Shown: positions 44,422 to 54,763 of the stretch, in pieces
Numbering within the stretch: position 1 is the stretch's first letter
How the letters are laid out: each line of letters begins with the position of its first letter
Assembly: GCA_037042915.1 (NCBI GenBank)
Contig: CM073193.1
Coordinates: 8,618,001 to 8,682,000 of the forward strand
Direction of reading: 5' to 3'
Origin: Auricularia sp. M13
Lineage: Eukaryota > Basidiomycota > Agaricomycetes > Auriculariales > Auriculariaceae
Length of the DNA: 64,000 bases
Notes under the pieces: generated by a model
What the model was told of the DNA's origin: nothing
Databases searched by the model: none
The model's input: the letters and a program-made list of their open reading frames with translations, nothing else
Made by a program: the position numbers and the translations under genes

Positions 44422-47400
44422 ATGTCGCATCCTGCTTCGCCTCTGCCGGGTAACGGCTCCCAAGCTGATCCCATGCCAGACGCGCCTCCACCCACGTCGC
44501 CCGAGCCTGCATTCTTACGGTCTGCACCACTTATCGCAGGCGCATCTGCAGTTCCGGCTGACGTCTCACCCAGTCATTCCGGCGAACAGACGGAGACGGC
44601 CACCACTGGCCGCTCTGATGCTCTCGATGACACCGACAGTTTGCAGGGCGGCCCAGCAGCGCGCGCTATTCCGCGTGTTCCATCCGCTGCTCCAATGCCG
44701 TCCGTCGGTATTGTTGCACCAACTTAAACTGAGCCCGGTCGTTCTGGCGGGCGGAAGACCGCAGCGGACGCTCCAGACCATACAATGTGCCCCGGGTGCA
44801 AGAGCGATCAAAAGCGATCTCGAAACCTCGTCGTCTGCATCGACGGTACTTCAAACCAGTTCAGCGATAAGGTCCGCCCAGGTTTCATTTGTTTGAGTCC
44901 GCCCAAGTGACTTGCGGTCTTTTAGAATACAAACGTCGTCGAGCTCTACAGCCGTCTCATCAAGGACGATAGGCAGTTGACGTTCTACAACAGCGGCATC
45001 GCCACATATGCCGAGCCGTACTGGAAGTCCTGGAGTTACTACCAGCAGGTCTTCCTCAATATTCTAGACCTCATGTTTGCCCTGTACGTCGCTGGTCACT
45101 GCCCGAGCTTTACTGACCCCTCCAAGCCAATTGGAAAATATCATCAAGAGCGCATATGCCTGGCTTGTAGACAATTACCGAGACGGAGACCGCATTTTCC
45201 TGTTTGGTTCGTTGAGTCTGGGGACCCTCCTTCGTTCGCGGCTTAATCGGAGACAGGTTTCTCGCGCGGCGCGTATCAAGTTCGAGCTCTCGCGGCGATG
45301 ATCGACAGAGTTCGTCTTGCTTGTTCCCTTCACAATCACGTCGACAACTCTTTCGGACTATAGGTTGGGCTCCTACACAAAGGAAATCAAGACCAGATCC
45401 CCTTGTGAGCCTTGATCTTTTGGAGCAAATGTGATGCTCAATCTTGTAGCGCATTCGAACTATATGCTGCACCCGTCCGGGAGGAACCCACCGCAGCTGC
45501 AGATACGCCCTCACAGCCCACGGAGAGCCCCGCGGAGGACTCAGCGACGCCGTCGGTCGCGACAAAGCCCCCGACGCCAGAAGAGCGCGAGGCAACGTCG
45601 TCTTTTCTACATTCGCTGCGTAGTTCTTTTGGAAAGCTGTCAGCAAGCGCTGGGCGCCTATTTGGAGGTCTTCGAAAGGCCGTCTCCAGCTTCTGCGCAC
45701 CTGCTGTTGCTGCAACTCCAGCCTGGGTCTCACGAACTAGGACAACCGTTGGTTCGAAACTCTCGCACTGGGCCAGAAACGTCCGACGCTTCGCCCCCGA
45801 GCCTCCTGCGCGTATATTTCGTCATCCGCAGCCGCAGGCGCGCGTTGGAGAACCGGCATCTGCTACGATCAAACAGAAACAAAAGCGCTTCAAGGAGACT
45901 TTCTCACGCGACGTCAAGGTCCATTATCTCGGCGCATGGTGCGTTCGTAAGCGCAGAGATGATCTAACTTTAATTCGTTGCTTCCAGGGACACAGTCTCG
46001 TCCGTTGGACTCGTCCGGGACAAGACTTTGCCCGGCACCACTGACGGAATGAAGAGTGTCTGCTTCTTCCGCCATGCGCTCGCGATGCACGAATATCGCG
46101 TTAAGTTCCTGCCCGAATACGTTAACGGTGGCGATGGGCCCGATGACGCTGCTTGCAGCGGCCCCTCTCCACACACAAAGGAATGCTGGTTCATCGGATC
46201 TCACTCGGATATGTGAGTATCACACAGGCTCCTCTCATCTACCCGTCGCTCGTCTGAATAACTTCTTTGCACAGTGGAGGCGGAAGCAGCGTTAATACTG
46301 ACCTTGACAAGTTTGGCCCTGCCCTGCGGTGGATGTCGTTTGAGGCTGTTCTGGCTGGGCTGAGAATAAAGCCCGGTCCTAGGCTGTGGGAGAAGACCGT
46401 GGTGACCGACTCGATGTCGTGGTATTATAGGCCGATGGAGTGGGCACCTATCACAAGATTGTCCTACACGAAGGCCGACTCTCTTGTACACTGGCAAGTC
46501 CATTACATCGAAAGCTCTCATACCTATCTCATATCTATAGGCTGCCTCATCGATATTCCGAACGTGTTCTACGGCGCAATCAGCTCGTCCACGAGACATA
46601 CTTCGAAGAAACCAAAACCTCTATTGAGCAGCTTCATACAAAGATCAACTTCGAGGTCAAGATGGAGAATGATGCGTATACCAACGCGCGCGCACTTCTT
46701 TCCATTCCACGTGAAGCGAAGTTCATGGACGACTGGCTGAAGCATTTGAAGACGCTACAGGAGACGGGTGCGTGCACATGTCGTGATTTATCTGCTCATA
46801 GTCTCAAAATAACGTCCAGGACCCGGTCGCCAATCGCTATTGGACCTTGAGGCTGAGATATGGCGTGCACTTGCGATTTCCGCTCGGGGAGCTCCAGAAC
46901 TCAACGAGCAGCTACGCCGACTCGAGCACCACCTCATATGCCACTCTCTAACTGAGGTGCCTGCAGCTACGCGGCTAAGCGAGATATTTGGGACCAGCAA
47001 CAAAGACACGCACTGTGAGCCAGGCGTTTGTACTGCAAGGCATGAACTCACATGCACGCAGGGACGTATCCCTTCGCTCTTCGAGGTCACACCCGACCTG
47101 TCAGCTCGGTCGCGTTTCTGACCTCGCAGCTCGTCGTGTCCGGCTCGTGGGATAACACCCTTCGCATGTGGGATATCAAAACCGGAGAAGCCGTCGGTGG
47201 CCCTTTGACGGGACATACCGGCGGCGTCAACTGTGTTGCTGTCTCACCGAACGGCAGTCTCGTCGCATCTGGCTCTGATGACGGTACCGTACGCACTTGG
47301 AGGTTTGACGCCGGAAAACTCGTCGCCGGAGGGCTTGTCATACGAGCGGACGGCATGCAGCATGTCTTTTCAGTTGCATTCTCACCCGATGGATCGCGGA

Positions 47401-47927
47401 TTGTTTCTGGCTCTGCTGACGGAGCTCTGCGCATTTGGGACGCTGAAACGGGACAGCAGGTCGGAAACGCAATGGAAGGGCATGATGGTTGGGTTCAGTC
47501 GGTCGCATTCTCCCCGGACGGTGCACGCATTGCATCCGGCTCACTCGACCGGACCGTGCGATTATGGGACGCTAGGACAGTTCAACCTCTCGGTGACCCT
47601 CTGACGGGACACACGGGCTACGTGTTTTCAGTTGCATTCTCCCCGGACGGCGTCTCCATCGCATCTGGCAGCTGCGACGAAACGATCCGAATCTGGAATT
47701 CAAACACTCACCAGCTGATGCACACGCTGGTGGGACATTCCTGGAATGTCTTGTCCGTCGCATTCTCACCCAGCGGACGGCACATCGCATCAGCTTCAGG
47801 GGACAACACAGTGCGCATATGGGATTGCAGCACGGGAGAAGCGGTTGCCGTGCTCAAGGGACACACCAAGTGTCTATTCGGTCGCGTTTTCTCCGGACGG
47901 CACGCGGATAGCGTCGGGCTCGGCTGA
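44422..47927 (+). CDS. DUF2235-WD40 fusion protein, copy C (last blade truncated)
   Basis: It has the same layout as copy D: N-terminal Pro/Ser-rich region, RNLVVCIDGTSNQF (about 44821-44865), NTNVVELYSRLIKDD, GFSRGAYQVRALAAM after the intron ending near 45256, KRFKETFSRDVK before GAW-DTV, GSHSD-GGG at about 46197-46280, and the WD40 exon from about 47065. An in-frame TAA at 44725-44727 interrupts the N-terminal region unless an intron with a weak donor at 44708-44764 (57 nt) is spliced out; that would restore the frame. In the last blade two bases are missing near 47869 compared with copies A and D, so the frame ends at 47927 with a six-blade propeller and an 18-residue tail. The remaining bases to 47982 are a remnant. 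It may be a pseudogene or a truncated allele-like form. Confidence 0.75.
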
Positions 47928-48529
47928 CACGACTCTACGCATTTGGGACCGCATTCCTGTATCATCCACGGACGCGACGTGAAGAGTTTATCGCGCATGT
48001 ACCCATGTAGCGCCGTATAGTATCACTCATCTGTTTCGGTCTGAAAAGTTGAATGTAAAATTGGAATGTTGACAAGTCCCACAAGCGAGCGTCTGCGCCG
48101 CGTCCGGATTTCATGCACAGGTGGACCAGAAGCGTGGCCGGTGAGATACTGCACGCATCGCCGGACGCGGTTTTACACTGCGAGTACTTGTACGTCGCCA
48201 TGGCCGGGGTGTGCAAGCCTGAGAACTGTCATGTTGTCAGGAAGCCGACGACACCCTTCACGAGGATACTTGCAAGATACCTGACTCGTCTCGCTGCGGA
48301 AAGCGGATAGCCGACCTGTAGTCTGCAGTGGGCGCGTCATCTGGAAACATCCTTTTGCGTCTGGCCAGGGCCCAAGGCGGCCCCCAATTGAACACGCGTC
48401 GCGCTCGTTTCCTGACACGCGTTGTCCGTTTGCTTTTGCAGACCAAGTGCGAGTCAGTGTGCTCGAGTTCTCCTTTATAAAAGAGCGATGATTATACAGT
48501 AATGATTTCAATAGAACTAGTTTTCACTA
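47928..48529. other. intergenic spacer after DUF2235-WD40 copy C
   Basis: Remnant of the last WD blade to 47982, then the shared convergent spacer. No gene is seen. Confidence 0.5.
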
Positions 48530-49360
48530 TGTGTCAGAACGAGACGATGCGAGGGAGACCCGGGCCTGCGAACCTGGTCGAACGGACGCGTGTCGGCGAA
48601 ACATAATTCCCAGACGTCGTGGAGGGACGCTCCGCCGTGGCTTCGTCCGGGCAATTTGGGTGGCCTTTGAGCGAGAGCAGCGCTCTTCTTCTTACGCACG
48701 CCTGCGGCAAGGGATTTATGATCAGTATCTCTCGCGATAGGAATGCGAGAGGGAGGGAGGGAGCGACGCACCTGGTGTTGTTTCGTTATTCTAAAGTTTC
48801 CCCGGTCAATTTCGCGGCCGAATCTACAGTCGCCGCTCAAGCTCGCCGCGCGAATCTAAGGAGTTCAGAGCGAGAATATCAAGATGCGGGTAGCCACACA
48901 CAAGTCCCATTGCGTGACGCACGCGACACGCCGCAAATTGTACCAATCCATCTTGGTCGAACATATGTATGAGTTCATGCGCCAAGGTATCCTCCATATG
49001 ATTCTTGCTCATGAATCGGTTTTGGCAAAGTAATATAGTGCCCGTGGGCGGGCCAAATCCTCCAGCGCGCGCGGCGTCGCAGGGCGCACACAGTATATGT
49101 GGATTGGAGACGGCGCAGTCCGTGAGCGCTACGTGCTTGCGCAGGAAGACGACGAGCGGCGAGGAGTGCATCAGGTCCTTTTTCCAGCGCTCGCAGCGCG
49201 CGTTCCGCGCGCGCAACGTCTCCGCCGACGGCGCCTCTTCGGCCGGCGCGTTCGGGTGTCCATGTATTGGCGCCAGCGCATGAAGGCCGCGTCGCGCGTC
49301 GTTGTCGTTGTCGGCGGCGGCGGCGGCAACGCGGACGTTACGAGAAGCAAGCGATGAGCG
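48530..49360 (-). pseudogene. ATP23: ATP23-like metalloprotease, copy C, decayed
   Basis: Nearly identical to copy B. It keeps CERWKKDLMHSSPLVVFLRK, CAPCDAARAGGFGPPTGTI, MSKNHMEDTLAHELIHMFD and the same 11-base loss after FD that shifts the frame, as well as the lost start codon. Copies B and C therefore share a broken ancestor or exchanged sequence after the break. Near-identity ends abruptly at about 49376. Confidence 0.8.
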
Positions 49361-49403
49361 GCGCCTGAATTCAAATTAATCGCTTTTCTCGTTCCGCGCT
49401 CCG

Positions 49404-50160
49404 ATGACCCAGCCTGCCGCTGTGAAGCACGAGAACGTACGCCAGCTCAGACCCGCCGCTGCCTCCGTGGACAGCGCTGCCATTCGCGGCGAGCTTCGTC
49501 GCAAGCGTCAACGCCGGCGTCTCGGAATGTTGACGTTTTAATCGCTCATTGCGCGCCGCTCAAACGACCCAGGCTACCGCTGCAGCTGACGCGTAATCCT
49601 CGTGCTCAGATGTCGTGCGTGTGCTTTGCTGTGAAATCTTTGTGCTCAGCCTTACTTTCGCATCGGATGCGCACTGTAGTTAAGCTGGTCAGGACAGCTC
49701 CATGTCGGTGCGTCCAACGTCGGCCTCGTGGGAAGCTTTGAGGGCGTCATCGCACAGAAATTGTGCGCCCATATTTCCTGCTCGCCGTATATCCTGTGGT
49801 ACTGACACCCCGCCCATTTTTTGCCGCCTGTACCGCGGTACGCTCACGCCTTTGCGCGTCCCGATCCACGCGCCTTGTGCATTTTGCAGACACCGCCGCA
49901 CCACTGCTGCTCCTGGGGCCCAAAAACGCCGTCAAATTGTATGCCTGCCGAGATCCACCCTTGCGCACTCGCAGCGCGGCGAACGGCTTCTGGGGCAAAA
50001 CGTATCGCGGGCTCGCGGACGAACAAGATGTCACAGGGGATCTCGATTGCGACGGGCTGCTGGCGACGCATCTTCGCTCGCCGCTCGCGGCCATGATCAT
50101 TACGTTCAGTTGCTCGGGATACGGTGGCCCGGTGGCGGCAGACGAGCGACGCGGCAACGC
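49404..50160 (+). pseudogene. mitochondrial carrier (oxodicarboxylate type), copy C, decayed
   Basis: The start is ATGACCCAGCCTGCCGCTG. The first repeat is damaged (LPFAASFVASVNAGVSE-like), followed by a 5-base exon-like ATGTC before GTGCGT near 49613, then FRRLYRGTLTPLRVPIHAP. After a further intron (GTATGC...TCGCAG) the frame gives VKF-AANGFWGKTYRGLADE. The PxD-x-VKTR exon is missing or strongly altered. It is divergent from ATP23 copy C. Confidence 0.65.
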
Positions 50161-50649
50161 CGAGGGTGTGCTGGTTTTGAGCATGGCATCTACTGCTGTG
50201 CGACGTGGCCCGCTCCCCACTTTTCTGGCCATCGGGATATGGTTTCTAAGACGGAATGCCATGAGGATTTCTTCTTCGATTCATACTGGTCTGAGCCGTC
50301 ATCCAGATAACAAATAATCGGGCGTAGTTCCGCAGAGAGGGCTTCGGATTTAAACGCGCTCTTCAACTCCGCAAGTATTACCGTGTTACATCATGGTTTG
50401 CGGCTTGCTTCAACGCATTCTACATAATTCATATCATCCATATCAGTCACGACTGGACCGACTTCATACATGATGCATCGTGAGGCGCAGAACTGGCGGT
50501 ACGTGACATTAAGTATTATGCGAGGCTCGTCCGAGCTGTAGCACGCACGGACGATCGTCCTGGACGTCCACTGATGTTGCACAATTACAAAACATGTACA
50601 AAACATGTTGAACTGGAAAAAAACACCGCGGATGGAATTATGTTATGTA
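50161..50649. other. spacer with an empty MITE site
   Basis: No gene is seen. TCTACTGCT at about 50189-50197 is the single, uninterrupted version of the target duplicated around the MITE at 7738-8184. Confidence 0.6.
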
Positions 50650-53178
50650 TCTGTAATTCACTTGATCTGAACGTAGCCGGAGGTTGTGCCACCAAAGTCA
50701 AAGTCCCCTGCAGTGTGCACACGAACATCCGGTGTGGCGCCACAGGCACCGTCGGATTCGCTCGGAGGTGGGACCGCGAGCGTGACGATGCATGCGATGA
50801 CGAGGCATGCGACGAGCCCACGCTGTCGCTCTCGTGCTCGCGCTGCTGCCACAGTGCACGCTTCGCCTCGAAATTATCGCACCGTGCGCGTGCATCGCTC
50901 ACGAAGCTGAACGGCTGCGTTACTGTAGGCTCGGCACGTGGCTATTGTGTGTGGGAAGCGGAATCAGTAACTTGTGTCGTAACGTGAGAAAGAATGCAAC
51001 ACACCAGAACGGGCGGTGGCGCGGGTGCTATGGCATAATCGGGCACGAACGTCGCGCGCGCCTGTGCCTCGAGCTCCTTGCGCAACCGGTCCAGCTCCAA
51101 CTTCTCCAGGACACGCTGCCGGTTCGCATGGCCGGGCGCGTACCATGACGCCTCGAGCGCGCGCCGGCTCTCGCTCCGCGACCCAGCAGAGCGGGTGCTC
51201 TCCGTCCGGGAAACAGCACGCGAGCGCACGGACTCATCGTGTCTACTCGCAGGGCGCGTCACAGGCCGAGGAGGCGGGTCGTCCTGTCGGACCGTCTGGC
51301 GCGACGCTGGCCTCGGCGCTGGGTCATCATGCTGATGATGCCCTCTCGGCGGCGACGATCGGGGGTGCGCGAGCTCGGCGGTGGCAGCGGCCGCGCTCTT
51401 TTATATCCGCTCGCGCTACCAGGGCTCCCAGTAAATGTCCCATCCGAGCTGCACTTGTACGCTGGCCGTGTGGGCGACTCCAGGCCGCCCAGTGCGGCGA
51501 GAGGTCGTCCAGCGTCAGTGGCCTGTAAGGATCATGGTCCTCTTCTCCCGCGCTCCATTCATCCGCCTCGTCTGCGGAGCGCGGCGGAGGAGGAAGGACC
51601 GGCGGCGCAACGGTTTGACCTTGGCTGAGGTTCGGGCTCGGGTTGCGCTATCCAAGCCAACCTGCATGTTGTCAGCAGCCAATAGTGGCTCAATTTGCAA
51701 ACGAAGCGAAGCACGCACCCGCCGGCCCCAACAGTTTCTCGCCATATTTCGCAAGCACGTCCGCAATGCCCTCGCCCTCGTTCTCCTTCCCCTTTCCCGC
51801 GTCCTTGGGCATTATCTTGGCCTTCTCCTGCGCGGTAAGCGCACGCTTGAACTGCGACGGCGAGAGGCGCTCCTTCGCTTTGGCCTGTGCTGCCACAGCT
51901 GGTTTCGCCTCGGGCTTGAGAATGTCCTTGGGCGCCGTGCGCGCCGACACCGCGCGTACGGGGTCCGTCTGCACAATAAAATCAGCACATGCCATCATAT
52001 TTGTAAGAACGGAAACTTGGCTCACCGGAGCAGGCGCAGGCTTCCTAGCAGCAGCAGGCTTGGGATTGGCGGTACACGCAGGCCCGGCACTCTTCGACGC
52101 AGGTGGTGGGCGCTCGCGGCTCTTCATCTTGCTCGTGTTCATATTACGCTCGCGCAGCGGCCGCTCCTTCGCCTCAGCAGCGCGCTGAAGGCTGGCCGTG
52201 GTGTCCGCCGCAAACCCACCCCGCTCCCTCTCCCGCCTGGGCGCCGGTGCAGGCTCAGCGGGCCGCGCACGCCGAGGCAGCTGTGGTTGCGGACTCTGCG
52301 AGAGCGCACGGTCACGAGCGGGCGAAGCACGTCGTGAGCGCGACCGACTGCGACTATCTCTGGGTGACGGCGGCCGCGACCTCTCCCTCCCGCGTTCAGG
52401 CCACGGCGGTCGCGACACCGAGATGGAGTTCGCGCGGCTCCTGCTGGCCGCAGTGGGTGCCATGTAACCCGCAACGCCGCCGCGCGTAGAGTGCGGACTC
52501 AGCTCAATGCTGCGGTGCGAGTTGCTGTCCCTCACGCGGCGCGCGTTCGAACGTGTAGTCTACGCACGCCTCCTGCTGCGCGGCGCACGAGCGGCTGAGC
52601 GGGTGCGACGTCGAGGGTGGTCGAGCGTGCAGCGCCGGTGGCAGAGGGGCGCGTGGATGCGCGGCTGCGTGAGAGCGAGCTCGCCGCGCGGGACTGCGGA
52701 GAGAGTATGCATATTGGGGGCTGGGGGCTAGCAGAGCGCGACCTCGCGTATTGCAGACTGGCGAGAAGCGACCTCGCGGCAGGATACTGCGGGCTAGCAG
52801 GACGCGACATAGAAGTAGCAGGGTACTGCAGGCTAAGCACGCGACCGAGAAGCAGCTGGATATTGCAGACTAGCAGGCCGCGAGCGCGCAGGCGCACACA
52901 TAAACGGCGGCTCAGGACTGGCCGGGCGCGACGGCAAACACTGATAGTGGTGCTGCTATGGCGCGGGCACTTGCACCCTCGACGAGCGAAGACAGCCGGG
53001 CTACGCAGCGGCGGCGACCTCAGCGGGCTGTACATCGCACCCGCCCTGACGCTCGGCTGGCTTTGGCTCTGTCTTCGGGCGATGGCACGCGCGGGGCTGG
53101 TTTGCATAGCGCCTGCATCTTCGTGGTGACTATGGCTGCAGGTTTTCACTTGCAAACTGAGCTGGACTTTGCCCATGA
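50650..53178 (-). pseudogene. Ser/Arg/Pro-rich hypothetical protein gene, copy 2
   Basis: The reverse strand reads through a variable Ser/Ala/Arg-rich part (53180-52560), then RANSISVSRPPWPERGRERS, PVSQVSVLTNMMACADFIVQ, TAPKDILKPEAKPAVAAQAK, LSPSQFKRALTAQEKAKIMP and GIADVLAKYGEKLLGPAG. An intron of about 60 bases follows (GTGCGT...ATGCAG). Just after it the frame meets TAG where copy 1 has WRESLNP, so this copy is broken at that place. Later pieces (RPASRHDESVRSR, KLELDRLRKELEAQAR) are intact. The family is unknown. Confidence 0.45.
52700..52880. repeat. degenerate tandem repeats in the hypothetical gene
   Basis: Units containing CTAGCAG/CTGGCGAG, GCGACCTCGCG or GCGACAT, and TACTGC/TATTGCAG recur four to five times at about 45-base spacing. 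In reverse they read as repeats of the type SLQYARSR / SPQYPAARS. Not seen in the paralogous copy at 8640-11512. Confidence 0.5.
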
Positions 53179-53341
53179 GCATGTCAAGCGCATCCTACGG
53201 TTGGAGAGCTTGCCAGCAGAAGCCGTGGGTTGCGATGGAGGGACAGGAAGGAGAGCGAGAGCGAGAGCTTTGAACGGGCGACCGACGGATGCAATGCAAC
53301 TCCGACCCGTGTCTTTAGACTTCTGCTGTGCGCGTCTTCTA

Positions 53342-53657
53342 CAGCCCTTGTCATAAGATTCTGGACAGCCAGAAAAAAATACAAAGTCGGATTCGGCCGT
53401 GCCGACCGATGCCGACCGGTTCCGATGCGGCGCCGCCGCACAGTCGACGCCGTCGCCACCCCTCCCACTCGACCAGGCCGCCAGCCATGACTTCAGGCGG
53501 CATTCTGTCTCTCCTTGACTTTGACAATAAATTCTACATCGTCAAAGCGCAATTCGGGGGTGCCCTGGCGCATCCGGAACTGGTCGGCATCGGTCGGCAC
53601 GGCCGAATCCGACTTTGTATTTTTTTCTGGCTGTCCAGAATCATATGACAAGGGCTG
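53342..53657. mobile_element. TA-flanked MITE, 316 bp
   Basis: Inverted arms of about 90 bases start CAGCCCTTGTCATAAGATTC at 53342 and end with the inverse at 53657. TA flanks at 53340-53341 and 53658-53659. The arms differ at only a few positions. No coding capacity. Confidence 0.8.
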
Positions 53658-53679
53658 TAGCAGTTCAACAAAACCCTGC

Positions 53680-54763
53680 GCTCGCTCATTCTGCCTCTGG
53701 CCGTATTCTGGCTCGGCGCCAGAAGAACCTGCGCACGAGTCAGCCGGTCGTCGACTTCGTAACGCGCTAATACATCTACACTTTCGCCCCTTTCGTCCAC
53801 GTCTCGTTGTCCAGCGTCCTCGGCTTGCATTGCGTCATGCTGTCCTCGCATGGTTGTTCTCGCGGACCCTCGTGGAAAACAAGGCACTCGTCTTCGCGCC
53901 ACGCTTTCCGGCTGACAATTGCGCGGCGCAGCTCTAGCCAAAGCTCGTGATTTTCTGGCGACTTCATGGCTCGACAGATTCCCTCTAGAGACAAATACAT
54001 TACCCATTCGTCCTTTCTAGACCTCCGCGTCCCCGCTGACATGCGATTTCAACGTTTTCAAGTTCTACGGCATCTCAGCGCGCGATTCTGTTGCGCATCT
54101 GACCGGGTAGTACGAGCGCGTAATCTAGAACCTCTCCACGATGCAATCGTCCTCCTGGAGTGCGGGCCTGTGGCTGATTTCGGGTGCGGCTTGCGCGCTC
54201 AACTTGAAGAAGCGTTCGTTATTCGGTGCATGCTCATTTGCTGCCTCGAGGTTGTGGCCAGGCAAACTCTCTGCACTCGCATGTTGGTCAATCGGTTGCT
54301 TGCATGCGCACTTTCCGCCCGACTCCAGCGTCGCATGAAAGGTCAGGCTTCCACGTGTGTCCCTTGTGCTCGTTAGCACCTTTGACGAGGCCCGCGCTGC
54401 ATTGCCTCTCCTGTTCGATAAGTAGTGACACCACGCCGCACCTTGCTGTCGCATCGCCATGAATTGGATGGCAGAGTGTCTTGTTTTGGATGCAAGCGCA
54501 ATTCCGACACGAGTCTATTCCCGGCGGTCCACACGCAAGGAGCGCCAAATCCTCCAGCGCCACGTGCGGGGAATGCTGCTCATGTCTTCGCCTGTATCGC
54601 TAGGGTCATATGTGTGCACGAGGCAAAAGCGTTTGGACGAACGCCAGGGTTGCCCTCGTTATTAAATAGAGGCTGGCGTGCTATTGCGGACGAGTATCTC
54701 CCATAAATGCAGCGCCGCGTTGCCTCACTGTTTTGACGAAGCGTCTGCTGCCCCCCACCGCGA
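53680..54763. other. region upstream of DUF2235-WD40 copy D
   Basis: About 1.1 kb. It differs from the region upstream of copies C and E. Reverse frames at 54042-53776 (KDEWVMYLSLEGICRAMKSP) and 54460-54125 have protein-like composition and may be exons of one unrecognised reverse gene, but no splice model was established. Confidence 0.35.
53776..54042 (-). CDS. possible exon of an unrecognised gene
   Basis: The open stretch with GICRAMKSPENHELWLELRR and DECLVFHEGPREQP is unlike the arginine-rich shadow frames nearby in composition. No family is recognised. It might join exons near 54460-54125 on the same strand. It is divergent from copy D of DUF2235-WD40. Confidence 0.3.
   Translation of the reverse strand: MSAGTRRSRKDEWVMYLSLEGICRAMKSPENHELWLELRRAIVSRKAWREDECLVFHEGPREQPCEDSMTQCKPRTLDNETWTKGAKV

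Larger units (their letters stand above)
41791..44589. repeat. segmental duplication, copy 1 (paired with 61686-64000)
   Basis: Nearly base-for-base the same as 61686-64000, with a few small indels in C and CT runs and a handful of substitutions. The main difference is the 486-bp MITE at 42031-42516, present only here. It covers the upstream region and the first codons of DUF2235-WD40 copies C and E. Confidence 0.9.
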
